Positions 34,462-42,253 of a stretch of DNA of 42,253 bases are shown here, in pieces. Each line of letters begins with the position of its first letter. Within the stretch, counting starts at the first letter, position 1. A program made the translations under genes and the position numbers. The notes beneath the pieces are model-generated. The model ran no database searches and was not told the DNA's origin. It worked only from the letters and a program-made list of their open reading frames with translations. Location: NCBI GenBank assembly GCA_046537975.1, contig JBKHJR010000017.1:1-42253 (forward strand), written 5' to 3'. This DNA is from JAWLDV01 sp046537975 (GTDB lineage Bacteria > Desulfobacterota > Desulfobulbia > Desulfobulbales > SURF-16).

Positions 34462-37400
34462 TTATCCTGAGAATACAAAATACATGGCAAACAGTGCCGT
34501 AATCAGGGCCGCAGTTATGAAAATCAGCCTCTTGTGCCGCGTTAATCTGATTTGCAGTGCGTCAAAAAGGGTATAGGCCACAGGAATGACCAGCAGGGTC
34601 AAAGCAGTTGCCCCCAGCATACCCATGGATACGGCAACCCCCATGGGAGCCCGGGCTTCGCCGCCGGCGCCGTAGGCCAGGGCTATGGGCAGCATGCCGA
34701 GAATCGTGGAAATAGCTGTCATCAATACGGGGCGGAAGCGGACACGGGCGGCCTGTCTGGCGGCCTCCATTACCGTGTTGCCCCTGGCCACAAGGACATT
34801 GGCATAATCCACCAGCAGAATGGCGTTTTTGGTCACCAGCCCCAGAAGCATGATGATGCCGATAAAAGAAAAGATGTTGATTGTCATGTTCAGGGCGTAC
34901 AGGGCCCCGAAAGCGCCGATCCCTGCCAGGGGCAGAGACATCAGGATGGTCAGAGGATGCAGAAAGGACTCGAACTGCCCTGCCATGACCAGGAAAATAA
35001 AGACAACCGCAAAGACAAGGGCCATGGTCAAATAGAAAAACGATTCTTCGAAATCCCTGGATTGACCTGCGACATCGGTCTTAATCCCCGAGGGTATCTC
35101 TCCCTTTTCCAGGTAGTCTTCCACTTTTGCCAGTGCCGTGCCCAGGGGAACGTCAGGAGGTGTTTGGGCGCTGATCGTGGCGGCTCGGCCCCGGTTGAAA
35201 TGATGGATCTCACTGGGCCCGATCCCTTCTTTAATGTCCACCAGGTTGGCCAGGGAAACCATCTCTCCGGCCTGATTGCGCACATAGATTTTATTGATGT
35301 TTTCCGGGACATTTTCCGGGGAAGCGATTTCAGGGATGACCTCGTAGCGTTCGCCTTCCCGGTCGATTTCACTGATTTCAGGTTCGCCGTAAATATAGCG
35401 CAGGGAGTTGGATATATCAGTCACGGTAATCCCCATTTCCCCCGCCTTTTCCCGGTTGACCAGAATACGCGCCTCCGGCTTGTTCATCTTGATGTTGGAG
35501 CGGACACCTTCAAATTCCGGCTGATCGCGCATCCACTCCATCACCTCGTCCTGGACCCGGGCCAGTTCATCTATATCCGGATGGGAGAGAACAAGCTGAA
35601 GCGGGGCCTCGGCTCCCATCGGGCCGGTCCCCGAGATTACCTGTCCGCGTACGCCCGTAAGCCGGCCGATTTTTTGACGGACCTCATCCATAATTATTTC
35701 CTGGCCCCGCTCTCTTTCGCTGTGATGCTGCAGTCTGACAAAGACAAACCCTTCGTTGGCCTTGCCGGGTCCGGCCCGGGACAGGCCGATGGCCATGAAA
35801 AAGGAACGGATTTCGTCTACCCCGGCAAGTATCTCCTCGATCTGGGAGCCGTAGCGGTCGGTATTTAAAACAGTGGCGCCTTCCACGGTTTCAAAGGAAA
35901 TAACGAATTTGCTTTCATCCACGGTGGGTACGAATTCCGATTCCAGGCGGGTCAGAAACTGGATACCGATGACCAGGGCCAGCAGGGCGACTGCCACGGT
36001 GATCCATCTGTGTCTTAAGGCGGCATTGAGAACCGGCTTATAGGGTTTTTCCAGTATCTTGAAAAAGTTTTCCGAAATGCGGGATAGAACCGGTTTCCTG
36101 GTGAATGCGGAGGAAGCCCTTAGATAACGGGAGCACAGCATGGGGGTCAGGCTCAAAGCGGTAAAAGTGGATGCGATCACGGTGACGGCGACCGTGATGC
36201 CGAACTCGAAAAAGAAACGCCCGATCATCCCGGGCATGAAGGCCACGGGTATGAACACCGCCAACAGGGACAGGGAATTGGCTATCGCCGCAAAAGCGAT
36301 TTCCGTGGTCCCGGTGCGGGCCGCCGGTTTGGGATCGGCGCCGTATTCCATGTGCCGGTAGCAGCTTTCCAGGACCACGATGGCGTCATCGACCACCAGG
36401 CCCACCACCAGGATAAGCCCCAGCAGGGAGAGCATATTCACCGAAAAGCCCAGAAAGTTGATAACCGCCATACCCGCCAGAAGGGAGGAAGGAATGGAAA
36501 CGGCGGCGATAAGGGTGCCCCGGATGCTGCCCAGGAAAAACAGGATTACTATAGCCACCAGGCCCGTGGCCATGAAAATGGTAGTTATCAGATCACTAAT
36601 GTTTTCATTGACATAAGTGGAGTCATCGGAGGCAATCTGGTATTTGAGACCCGGGGGAAAATCCCCTTCCATATCCTTCATTTCTTCCTTGGCCCGCTCC
36701 ACCACTTCCACAAGATTGGCATCAGACTGCATGACCACACCCAGGCCTACGGATGGCTCCTGGTTGAAGCGGGCCACATTGCGGTCGTTTTCCTTGCCGT
36801 CGACAGCCCGGCCTACATCAGCCAGCCTAACCGGTCCGCTGGGTTGATGGGTGATGATGATATCGTTGAACGGTCCAGCAGACGAGAACCGTCCTTCGGT
36901 TTTGATCAGAAACTCGCGCTCTTTGCTTTCAATGCGGCCTGAGGGAATATCGACGTTTTCTGCCTGCACTTTTTGGACGACATCCTGGACCGTCAGATTG
37001 TGGGCGGCGAGTCGCTTCGGGTCGAGTTTGATGCGCACCGCGTATTTGTGCTGCCCCCCGATTGTGATCTGACCTACCCCGGGCAGGCGTTCCAGGCGTT
37101 CTTTCACCACCGTGTCAGCATATTCGGTCATGCGGACCGTATCCCAGCGCTTGTCTCCCTGCAGGGAGATCCACATCACGGATCGGGCGTCCGGATCGAC
37201 TTTGCGGATCATGGGTTCTTCGATGCCGCTGGCCATCTCCGCGCGGGCCCGGGTTACCCGGTCGCGTACGTCCTGGGCTGCCAGATCGACGTCGCGGTCT
37301 AATTCAAATTCAACTGAGACGCTGCCCACCTGTTCCCGGCTGCTGGAGGTAATCTCCTTTACCCCCTCGATGGTGTTCAACTCCTCTTCCAGGGGTTCGA

Positions 37401-37587
37401 CCACCTCTGTTTCGATGACCTCCGGATCTGCTCCCGGAAGCACCACATTTACATTGACAATGGGAAAGTCCACGTCCGGATATTCCCGGACCGGCATCTG
37501 GTTGTATCCGAAGAGGCCGAATATCAGGATAACCAGAAACAGGACCGTGGTAAGAACGGGACGGCGGATACAAAAATTCCAGATCAT
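34462..37587 (-). CDS. RND efflux pump, AcrB/MdtB-like inner-membrane subunit
   Basis: The 1041-residue protein is full length. Landmarks are the N-terminal helix FCIRRPVLTTVL and RND motif GYNQMPVREYPDVDFP, the TM4 proton-relay aspartates D400-D401 in GLVVDDAIVVLE, and the C-terminal GLVTKNAILLVDYAN. Twelve helices and two large periplasmic loops are present. This is the HAE1-type pattern (drugs, dyes, detergents), not the heavy-metal type, which would carry different TM4 residues. It is flanked by an adaptor (15 nt upstream) and the PII-like gene, completing a tripartite system with the TolC protein. Confidence 0.95.
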   Translation of the reverse strand: MIWNFCIRRPVLTTVLFLVILIFGLFGYNQMPVREYPDVDFPIVNVNVVLPGADPEVIETEVVEPLEEELNTIEGVKEITSSSREQVGSVSVEFELDRDVDLAAQDVRDRVTRARAEMASGIEEPMIRKVDPDARSVMWISLQGDKRWDTVRMTEYADTVVKERLERLPGVGQITIGGQHKYAVRIKLDPKRLAAHNLTVQDVVQKVQAENVDIPSGRIESKEREFLIKTEGRFSSAGPFNDIIITHQPSGPVRLADVGRAVDGKENDRNVARFNQEPSVGLGVVMQSDANLVEVVERAKEEMKDMEGDFPPGLKYQIASDDSTYVNENISDLITTIFMATGLVAIVILFFLGSIRGTLIAAVSIPSSLLAGMAVINFLGFSVNMLSLLGLILVVGLVVDDAIVVLESCYRHMEYGADPKPAARTGTTEIAFAAIANSLSLLAVFIPVAFMPGMIGRFFFEFGITVAVTVIASTFTALSLTPMLCSRYLRASSAFTRKPVLSRISENFFKILEKPYKPVLNAALRHRWITVAVALLALVIGIQFLTRLESEFVPTVDESKFVISFETVEGATVLNTDRYGSQIEEILAGVDEIRSFFMAIGLSRAGPGKANEGFVFVRLQHHSERERGQEIIMDEVRQKIGRLTGVRGQVISGTGPMGAEAPLQLVLSHPDIDELARVQDEVMEWMRDQPEFEGVRSNIKMNKPEARILVNREKAGEMGITVTDISNSLRYIYGEPEISEIDREGERYEVIPEIASPENVPENINKIYVRNQAGEMVSLANLVDIKEGIGPSEIHHFNRGRAATISAQTPPDVPLGTALAKVEDYLEKGEIPSGIKTDVAGQSRDFEESFFYLTMALVFAVVFIFLVMAGQFESFLHPLTILMSLPLAGIGAFGALYALNMTINIFSFIGIIMLLGLVTKNAILLVDYANVLVARGNTVMEAARQAARVRFRPVLMTAISTILGMLPIALAYGAGGEARAPMGVAVSMGMLGATALTLLVIPVAYTLFDALQIRLTRHKRLIFITAALITALFAMYFVFSG

Positions 37588-37602
37588 GGCTGCGCTTTCA
37601 CC

Positions 37603-38724
37603 TTATTCCTGTTGCTTACAGACCAGGTCATCTTCATTAAGGTCTATATGACCTGCTCGGACAACGGTTTCCCCTTCTTCAAGACCGCTGGTGATTTCCA
37701 CGCGTCCCGGCTTGCGCAGCCCTATTTCAACATCCCGCCCCTTGGCGCGGGAGTCCTCCACCGTGAAGACCATGTAGCCTTCGCGCGTGGGGATAAGTGC
37801 TTCTTCAGGAATTACCGGCACATTTTCGCGAATTCCGGATATAAGTTCTACTGAAACAAACCCGCCGGGGCGCAGAAGATCCTCGGGATTGTCTGCATGC
37901 GCCTTGACCATCAGATTGCGGGTCTCTTCCGCGATCTGGGGGCTGACGAAGTAAATCGTGCCGGGAAAATGTTTATCGGGATAGGCGGGAGTGGTCAGGC
38001 GGATCTCCTTGCCCGGCTCGATATCACCCAGGTAGCGTTCAGGCACGGTAAAGGCTATCTTCAGCCTGTCCAGCTGGACAATGGAGGTCAGGGAAGTGCT
38101 TGTATTTACCAGCTGTCCCGCGTCCACCAGTCGCTCTCCCATGGTGCCGTCAAAAGGGGCACGGATGTGTGTGTCCTTAAGGGTTTCCTTGATGTTTTCG
38201 ATTTCCGCCTTGAGGCGCTTGACCTGTGCGGATAAGGCCTGATAATTGGTGCGGGCTTCATCACGGGCCTCTTTAGAGCCCAGTTCCTGCTCAAACAGGT
38301 TTTGGCGGCGATTATATACCAGTCGGGCGTTTTTCCGTTTTGCCCTGGCCTCTTGAAGTGCGGCCTGCCGGGCTTTGAGTTCAGTCTGGATCTTGGCGTT
38401 GTCAATGGTAAAGAGCAGGTCGTCTTTTTCGACCGCGGTTCCCTCTTCGAAATGGACCGATTCTATGATGCCGTCTATTTCCGGCTTGATAACCACGCTT
38501 TGAAATCCCTGGATACCGCCGATGCCCGGAATGATTTCTTCCAGGTCCTCTGTCTTCACCTCTTTTAAGTCCACGGATATGCATGGTTCGGAGGTCTGAT
38601 CTTCATTTTTCCGGTTTTTGTCATCCGCCTGGCATCCCCATACGAATACCGGCACCACCATTGACATCAGCAGCATCAGGAAGCGCCGGAAAAGGGGGAT
38701 GTGTTTCCTCTTAACTGTTTTCAT
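37603..38724 (-). CDS. RND periplasmic adaptor (membrane fusion) lipoprotein
   Basis: The 373-residue protein has a lipoprotein signal ending VFVWGC (C31). The lipoyl half-motifs are at VVIKPEIDGIIESVHFEEGTAVEKDDLLFTID and IRAPFDGTMGERLVDAGQLV, with an alpha-helical hairpin between (about 110-175), then beta-barrel and membrane-proximal domains. It bridges the RND pump and the outer-membrane channel. Its start overlaps the tolC-like gene end by 14 nt, so the two are translationally coupled. Confidence 0.93.
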   Translation of the reverse strand: MKTVKRKHIPLFRRFLMLLMSMVVPVFVWGCQADDKNRKNEDQTSEPCISVDLKEVKTEDLEEIIPGIGGIQGFQSVVIKPEIDGIIESVHFEEGTAVEKDDLLFTIDNAKIQTELKARQAALQEARAKRKNARLVYNRRQNLFEQELGSKEARDEARTNYQALSAQVKRLKAEIENIKETLKDTHIRAPFDGTMGERLVDAGQLVNTSTSLTSIVQLDRLKIAFTVPERYLGDIEPGKEIRLTTPAYPDKHFPGTIYFVSPQIAEETRNLMVKAHADNPEDLLRPGGFVSVELISGIRENVPVIPEEALIPTREGYMVFTVEDSRAKGRDVEIGLRKPGRVEITSGLEEGETVVRAGHIDLNEDDLVCKQQE

Positions 38725-40078
38725 TTAATATTTCCTCTTCCAGTAAGTCCTCCTGAAATGTGCCGGTCGCCAGTTTAAGCTGGATCAGATCGAGCTGATA
38801 GGTATAATAGGCTTGGGCCAGGCTGTTTTCCGACTCGGTTAATGCGGTAAAGGCGTCAATCTGGTCTACCGCGGTTACCAGGCCCTGCTGGAATCGGGCT
38901 GTAACCTGTCGGTAGTTTTCCTCTGCTGATTGGACCTGCTTCTTCAGCTGGTCGATTACTTTTTCCTGGGTCTGGATATTGAGATAGACGCTCCGCACTT
39001 CGTTCCTGATCTGTTTGCGGAGCCTGTCAAGGCTGTATTCCGCCTTGTTTTGCTCGGCCTTGGCCCGGTCGACATCGGCGCTGTTTTTCCATCCTGTAAA
39101 CAGGGGGAAAGAGAGTTCCAGAGCCGCCCGCCAGTCATCGTATTCCCCGTAATACAGGCCTTTTTCGTCGGTCCGGGTATATTGACCGGTGAAGCTTAGA
39201 CGGGGGAAAAAGTCGGCCTTCTCGACGGAGATATTCTCTTTTCTTCCCTGGAGTTCTTTTTGGGCCTGTTTTAAGTCTTTCCGATTTTTCAGGGCCTTAT
39301 TGTACAGATCCGTTACCTGCGTCTGGGGGAAAGACTTTTCGCCGGGTTCTGCAAGAGAGTCGGGTGTCGATCCTATCCCCAGCTCCAGGGCCAGATTCTC
39401 CATGGCGATATCATGCTGGTTTTTTGCTCGCTCCAGCTCTTCCCTGCTCCGGGAGACCTGCACTTCGGCGCGCAGCACGTCGGTCCTGGTAAGAATTCCG
39501 GCATTAAACCGGGCTCTGGCTTGCTGTAGTTGTTTTTCAGCCCGTTCCAGTGCCGTTTCCGCAATTTCGATGGCTTCCCGGCCCAGCAGAACCTCATAAT
39601 ACCGGGTGCTTACCTGGAAGAGGATTTCCTGTACCCGGCGGACATGCCTTAGGCGGGTGCCTTCCCGGTAGTACTGGGCTATCTTGCGGCCGGACCAGAC
39701 CTTGCCCCACTGGTAAATGTGCTGGTCAAGTTGCAGGCTAAGGGTGCCGTATTCGTTCGGTGTTGTAAATATTGACTCCTGGGAGCCCTGGAGGCTGCTC
39801 GAACCTCCGTTAAAATCTCTCTCCTTTTCCCAGTTGTAGGCACCCCGGACCGAAATCTGCGGGTAGAGTTCCGAAGTGGCAGTGGTTACATCTGTTTCAG
39901 CCTGGCGCAGTTCCTTCCCGGAGATTTTGACCTGCTCATTATTTTCCAGGGCGATGCGGAAAGCCTGCTCAAGCGAGATGCGTTCTCCGGTTTCAGAGGC
40001 AGCGCTCTGGCCCGGAATCATGGAGAAAGTAAGTGCGGCTGCTAATAAGGCAAGGCAGATTTTGTCTGATTGTCTCAT
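38711..40078 (-). CDS. TolC-family outer-membrane efflux protein
   Basis: The 455-residue protein has a signal peptide ending near GQSAAS (about residue 28) and the twofold repeat of TolC-type channels. Each half shows a long amphipathic helix pair (ISLEQAFRIALENNEQVKIS at the start, AEENYRQVTARFQQGLVTAVDQIDAFTALTESENSLAQA near the end) and beta strands such as PQISVRGAYNWE and PRLSFTGQYTRTDEKG. It forms the exit duct of the pump. It is the first gene of the operon, with AAGG before the ATG. Confidence 0.94.
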   Translation of the reverse strand: MRQSDKICLALLAAALTFSMIPGQSAASETGERISLEQAFRIALENNEQVKISGKELRQAETDVTTATSELYPQISVRGAYNWEKERDFNGGSSSLQGSQESIFTTPNEYGTLSLQLDQHIYQWGKVWSGRKIAQYYREGTRLRHVRRVQEILFQVSTRYYEVLLGREAIEIAETALERAEKQLQQARARFNAGILTRTDVLRAEVQVSRSREELERAKNQHDIAMENLALELGIGSTPDSLAEPGEKSFPQTQVTDLYNKALKNRKDLKQAQKELQGRKENISVEKADFFPRLSFTGQYTRTDEKGLYYGEYDDWRAALELSFPLFTGWKNSADVDRAKAEQNKAEYSLDRLRKQIRNEVRSVYLNIQTQEKVIDQLKKQVQSAEENYRQVTARFQQGLVTAVDQIDAFTALTESENSLAQAYYTYQLDLIQLKLATGTFQEDLLEEEILNENS

Positions 40079-40379
40079 GTTGTTAATGCCTTTTTTTTAT
40101 TGTTAAACATTAAGAGTTTTATCTTTGATTTTTTACTGTGGAAAGTATTTGGGAATGCATTTTCTGCAGTTAACTTATCCCTGTTTTGACTGTCAAGGGA
40201 AACAATAAAGGAAAAAAGAGTCCTGATCTTGTTCTTCCTGATGTTTTTCTTGATATATCTTATCAGAAATTGAAAAAATGAACATGATATCTGTCCGGTC
40301 CAGCGCTGATGATTTCCTCAATTCCGGAATTTTGTGTTGACCCCTATCCTTATTGTTAGTAGTGTAAAATTATCTCTAA
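40079..40379 (+). other. 301-bp divergent region between tolC and the Cys-rich peptide gene
   Basis: The stretch is AT-rich, with a tolC promoter at 40168-40196 (minus) and palindromes TTGACTGTCAA (40186-40196), TGATA-N5-TATCA (40251-40265) and AATTCCGGAATT (40320-40331). The last is perfect and lies 48 bp before the first ATG of the peptide gene. A TTGACC at 40337-40342 and a TAAAAT at 40365-40370 are too far apart (22 nt) for a normal promoter; TAGTGT at 40360 is the 17-nt alternative. Confidence 0.45.
40168..40196 (-). promoter_or_regulatory. Possible promoter of the efflux operon with overlapping palindrome
   Basis: On the minus strand TTGACA (40191-40196), 17 nt, then TTAACT (40168-40173). 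The -35 overlaps the palindrome TTGACTGTCAA (40186-40196), a plausible repressor site. Confidence 0.35.
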
Positions 40380-40538
40380 ATGTCAGGTATTAAAAATTTC
40401 CTCGATAAATTTATTTTAATGAACTTTCCGGATTACATAGAAAATCAAACCACTATTCTGCAGACGGCCATTTGTTGCTGCTGTACCTGTTGTTGTCCGA
40501 ATACTGGGAAAGGTAGCGGAGGTCCTGTGTTTAAATAA
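40380..40538 (+). CDS. Short Cys-rich peptide, possible RiPP precursor or metal-binding peptide
   Basis: A 52-codon frame starts at the ATG at 40380; a second ATG at 40419 would give 39 residues. The C-terminal part reads AICCCCTCCCPNTGKGSG, with seven cysteines in eight positions, and ends GGPVFK. The part before it (FPDYIENQTTILQTA) is ordinary and Cys-free, which resembles the leader plus core layout of ribosomally made, modified peptides. No Shine-Dalgarno is visible before either ATG; TAAAAT at 40365-40370 could give a leaderless transcript. A textbook terminator follows 31 nt after the stop, arguing for a transcribed unit. No modification enzyme is recognised next to it. A short metal-chelating peptide or a regulatory RNA are alternatives. 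Confidence 0.5.
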   Translation: MSGIKNFLDKFILMNFPDYIENQTTILQTAICCCCTCCCPNTGKGSGGPVFK

Positions 40539-40563
40539 GTTTGTTAAAGCAAGTTGAATAGAT

Positions 40564-40602
40564 AAAAAACCCCGCTGCCCGGAACAGGCAGCGGGGTTTT
40601 TT
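40564..40602 (+). terminator. Strong rho-independent terminator
   Basis: CCCCGCTGCC (40570-40579), a 7-nt loop, GGCAGCGGGG (40587-40596) and six Ts form a perfect 10-bp GC-rich stem. Six As precede it, so it can also work on the minus strand. It closes the Cys-rich peptide transcript; no other plus-strand gene is near enough upstream. Confidence 0.9.
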
Positions 40603-40690
40603 ATGTCCGGGACTCCCTGCCTGCTCCGGAAAAATTTGTGAGGTTTCAAGCCAACAACTCATAATTTCCACCTGCCTGAGGAGAACAGCC

Positions 40691-40744
40691 ATGTCTGAAG
40701 ATTCAGCCAATGAGGGGAAGAACTTTCCGGAGGCACATTACTGA
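40691..40744 (+). CDS. 17-codon upstream frame coupled to the second DUF2325 gene
   Basis: GAGGAG (40679-40684) precedes an ATG opening MSEDSANEGKNFPEAHY, whose TGA overlaps the next ATG (TGATG at 40742-40746). It may be a leader peptide for coupling, or the worn-down start of a longer N-terminus like that of the paralogue at 33270. Confidence 0.35.
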   Translation: MSEDSANEGKNFPEAHY

Positions 40745-41079
40745 TGGTAGAACCTGATAATCTGAAAAATAAAAGACTCTGTAGTAAGACCGTCCTTTAT
40801 GTGGGTGGATTACACAAAATGGTGCCCCGGTACAGACAGCTGGTGGAGAAATACGGCGCCCGTTTTATCCATCATGACGGGGGCAGGGAAGACTCGCAGG
40901 TCCTGCTGTCGAAGATGGTGGACAGCGCTGACGCGGTTTTCTGCCCGGTGGACTGTGTCAGTCACGATGCCTGTAACTGTATAAAGAAGATCTGTAAAAG
41001 CTGTCGGAAACCCTTTGTAATGATGCGCAGCTCCGGGCTCTCGTCCCTGGCCAAAGGGTTGAATGACCTTTTTCGATAA
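40744..41079 (+). CDS. DUF2325 protein, short form
   Basis: The 111-residue protein is the bare DUF2325 domain, without the coiled coil of its paralogue at 33270. It keeps KTVLYVGGLHKMVPRY, FIHHDGGRE, CPVDCVSHDACNCIKKICKSC and MMRSSGLSSLAKGLND. Over 95 aligned residues I count 18 differences from the paralogue (about 81% identity), and several codon stretches are also nearly identical, so the duplication looks fairly recent. It has one extra Cys (CNCIKKIC). GGAGG at 40729-40733 is a ribosome site ten bases before the ATG. Confidence 0.82.
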   Translation: MVEPDNLKNKRLCSKTVLYVGGLHKMVPRYRQLVEKYGARFIHHDGGREDSQVLLSKMVDSADAVFCPVDCVSHDACNCIKKICKSCRKPFVMMRSSGLSSLAKGLNDLFR

Positions 41080-41123
41080 GGGGTTTTGATCAGAACTCTG
41101 ATGCCTGGTTGTTGGTCTATTTT

Positions 41124-41792
41124 TCACGGGATAGCGCCTTTATGAATTAAGATCACATCAGCCCCGATAAATTCGAGCCGCGCCTGCCAGGACCGGCCGA
41201 GCCATTCAAATGTGGCCCTTGAAAAAAAAGAGATATGGGTGGGGTCGTTCTTATAGTGCCACTTTTCAAAGGCCTGCCTGTCACGCACCAGTTTGGTCAT
41301 CACCGCCAGGATTCCGTCTTTTCTGAGCAGACCGTAAAGCCGGGACAGCTCAAAACCCGGACGCCGCAGATGCTCGAGTACTTCCGTTGCGGTTATGAAA
41401 TCGTATTTTTGGTCAAAGACTCTGTCTCCGGGGGCGTAGTATTTATCATGGATATCGACCCGGTAGCCCCTTTCCACTAACATGGCGGCCAGGGCAGGTG
41501 CCGGTCCGCACCCGAAATCCAGCCCTGCCGCCTCTGCCTGGAGACGGTCTTGTAGGGGATGGCATAAACGGTTCAGAAAATTCCGGTATCCCGGATCCTC
41601 AGTGTGATTCTGATGGAGATCGTATTCGGCCTTTTCCCGCGCCGCAGAGACCTGGCACTGATCAGGCACGTACACCAGAGAGCAATTCCGGCAGGTCCGG
41701 TAAACACGGGAGGAATCCCGGGCATACGGCCCGGTATCTGCTCCGCCGCACAAGGGGCAGGTGTTGCAGTTTATAGGATGATGCAGAGCCAT
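41124..41792 (-). CDS. Class I SAM-dependent methyltransferase with N-terminal zinc ribbon
   Basis: The 222-residue protein starts with a zinc ribbon: C12 and C15 (TCPLCGG) with C34 and C37 (RTCRNCS). A Rossmann methyltransferase follows with motif I LDFGCGPAPA (91-100), VDIHDKYYAP, and ITATEVLEHLRRPGFELSRLYGLLRKDGILAVMTKL. This resembles the Methyltransf_23 type. The substrate is unknown. Its start overlaps the end of dgkA by 22 nt, so it is the second gene of that operon. Confidence 0.88.
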   Translation of the reverse strand: MALHHPINCNTCPLCGGADTGPYARDSSRVYRTCRNCSLVYVPDQCQVSAAREKAEYDLHQNHTEDPGYRNFLNRLCHPLQDRLQAEAAGLDFGCGPAPALAAMLVERGYRVDIHDKYYAPGDRVFDQKYDFITATEVLEHLRRPGFELSRLYGLLRKDGILAVMTKLVRDRQAFEKWHYKNDPTHISFFSRATFEWLGRSWQARLEFIGADVILIHKGAIP

Positions 41793-42151
41793 ACCACCAC
41801 CAGGTTGGCCAGGGCGATGAAGACCGCAGCTGAACCTAAATCCTTTGCTCGTCCGGACAAGGGGTGCTGTTCAGTGCCGATCCTGTCAACTATCGTTTCC
41901 AGGGCGGAGTTCAGGAGTTCTACTATGAGCACCAGCAATAGACTTCCCAGGAGCAGGGCCTGTTCAGCACCTGTCTGTCCAAAGTGGAAACCCAGTGGAA
42001 CCAGCAACAGGCAGAGCAGGAGCTCCAGCCGGAAGGAAGGTTCATACCTACAGGCTGACCATAACCCGGATATTGAGCAGCGGAGAGCGCGGCCCAGCCG
42101 GGTTATGCCCCGGCCGTTTGATTTGGGGTTTTTGTTGTCCACCTTACCCAT
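41771..42151 (-). CDS. dgkA: Diacylglycerol kinase (DgkA, prokaryotic membrane type)
   Basis: The enzyme phosphorylates diacylglycerol to phosphatidic acid, recycling lipid released by envelope synthesis. The 126-residue protein has three membrane helices, and the catalytic segment VELLNSALETIVDRIG holds E78, N81 and E85, followed by HPLSGRAKDLGSAAV (D104). About 20 extra charged residues precede the domain. No Shine-Dalgarno is visible before the ATG at 42149-42151. Confidence 0.93.
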   Translation of the reverse strand: MGKVDNKNPKSNGRGITRLGRALRCSISGLWSACRYEPSFRLELLLCLLLVPLGFHFGQTGAEQALLLGSLLLVLIVELLNSALETIVDRIGTEQHPLSGRAKDLGSAAVFIALANLVVVWLCIIL

Positions 42152-42250
42152 CTCGAGGAAATTTTTGTCTGATCTGCGGACGGTTATTAATCTGTGACTG
42201 TTACCAACATCAAATTTTTACAGGAAAAATCGGCATCAAACAAGGAATAA

Positions 42251-42253
42251 ATG
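42251..42253 (+). other. Possible start codon of the next gene
   Basis: The window ends with AAGGA (42242-42246), four bases and ATG. This looks like a ribosome site and start of a plus-strand gene lying outside the window, divergent from dgkA. Confidence 0.25.

Noticed and set aside
40416..40649. Minus-strand 77-codon frame
   Set aside because: It runs through the rho-independent terminator and is antisense to the Cys-rich peptide; no ribosome site.
1..42253. tRNA genes, CRISPR arrays, insertion sequences and phage genes
   Set aside because: No TPsiC-like or cloverleaf patterns outside coding regions, no regularly spaced repeats, and no transposase, integrase or structural phage proteins were seen.

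Overview
The window (about 42 kb, roughly balanced GC) looks like a chromosomal segment of an anaerobic, diderm, LPS-bearing bacterium, most likely a Desulfobacterota (deltaproteobacterial) sulfate- or sulfur-metabolising lineage. The reasons are the Kdo/LPS genes behind pyrG, a nine-haem c-type cytochrome, an LbtU-type porin beside feoAB, a free-standing AICAR transformylase and a candidate selenoprotein. I see no insertion sequences, phage genes, tRNAs, rRNAs or CRISPR arrays.

Layout. 1-101: the start of an Hsp20 gene leaving the window. 354-1649: AICAR transformylase. 1779-4294 (minus): nine-haem lipoprotein cytochrome translationally coupled to RlpA. 4387-8179 (plus): pyrG, kdsA, kdsC, lptC. 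8408-9424: membrane-anchored coiled-coil protein. 9442-13445 (minus): operon def-fmt-larC-pgpA-amn. 13822-14856 (minus): DUF481 outer-membrane protein. 15219-17507 (plus): cysteine-cluster protein and pgi. 17576-21163 (minus): SDR epimerase and priA. 21314-25584 (plus): tilS, an ICMT/NnrU-like membrane protein and glgP. 25671-26027: a selenoprotein candidate that a normal ORF scan misses because its UGA reads as a stop. 26183-27367 (minus): MFS transporter. 27665-34061 (plus): an iron locus made of a His-rich NicO/TauE-like membrane protein, an AdcR-like MarR regulator, feoA, feoB, an LbtU-like porin and a DUF2325 protein. 34145-40078 (minus): tripartite efflux operon tolC-adaptor-RND pump-PII-like protein. 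40380-40538: a very short Cys-rich peptide gene with its own strong terminator. 40744-41079: second DUF2325 protein. 41124-42151 (minus): dgkA and a zinc-ribbon methyltransferase.

How parts work together. The iron locus has a clear regulatory design: three sites built on TTAGG-N4-CCTAA (one with a changed right half) flank or overlap two predicted promoters between marR and feoA. The MarR protein has the E-H-x3-H metal-ligand pattern of AdcR, so it probably senses a metal and controls ferrous iron uptake. The efflux operon is a full tolC/adaptor/RND set with a small PII-fold protein at its end, and two DUF2325 paralogues (about 81% identical over 95 residues) lie on either side of it.

The best candidates for something not yet described are the 118-residue Cys-Sec protein at 25671-26027, with a bacterial SECIS-like hairpin starting 13 nt and its apical loop 20 nt after the UGA, and the 39- or 52-residue peptide at 40380-40538 with seven cysteines in eight positions. 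All functional calls rest on motif recognition by eye; no database search was run.
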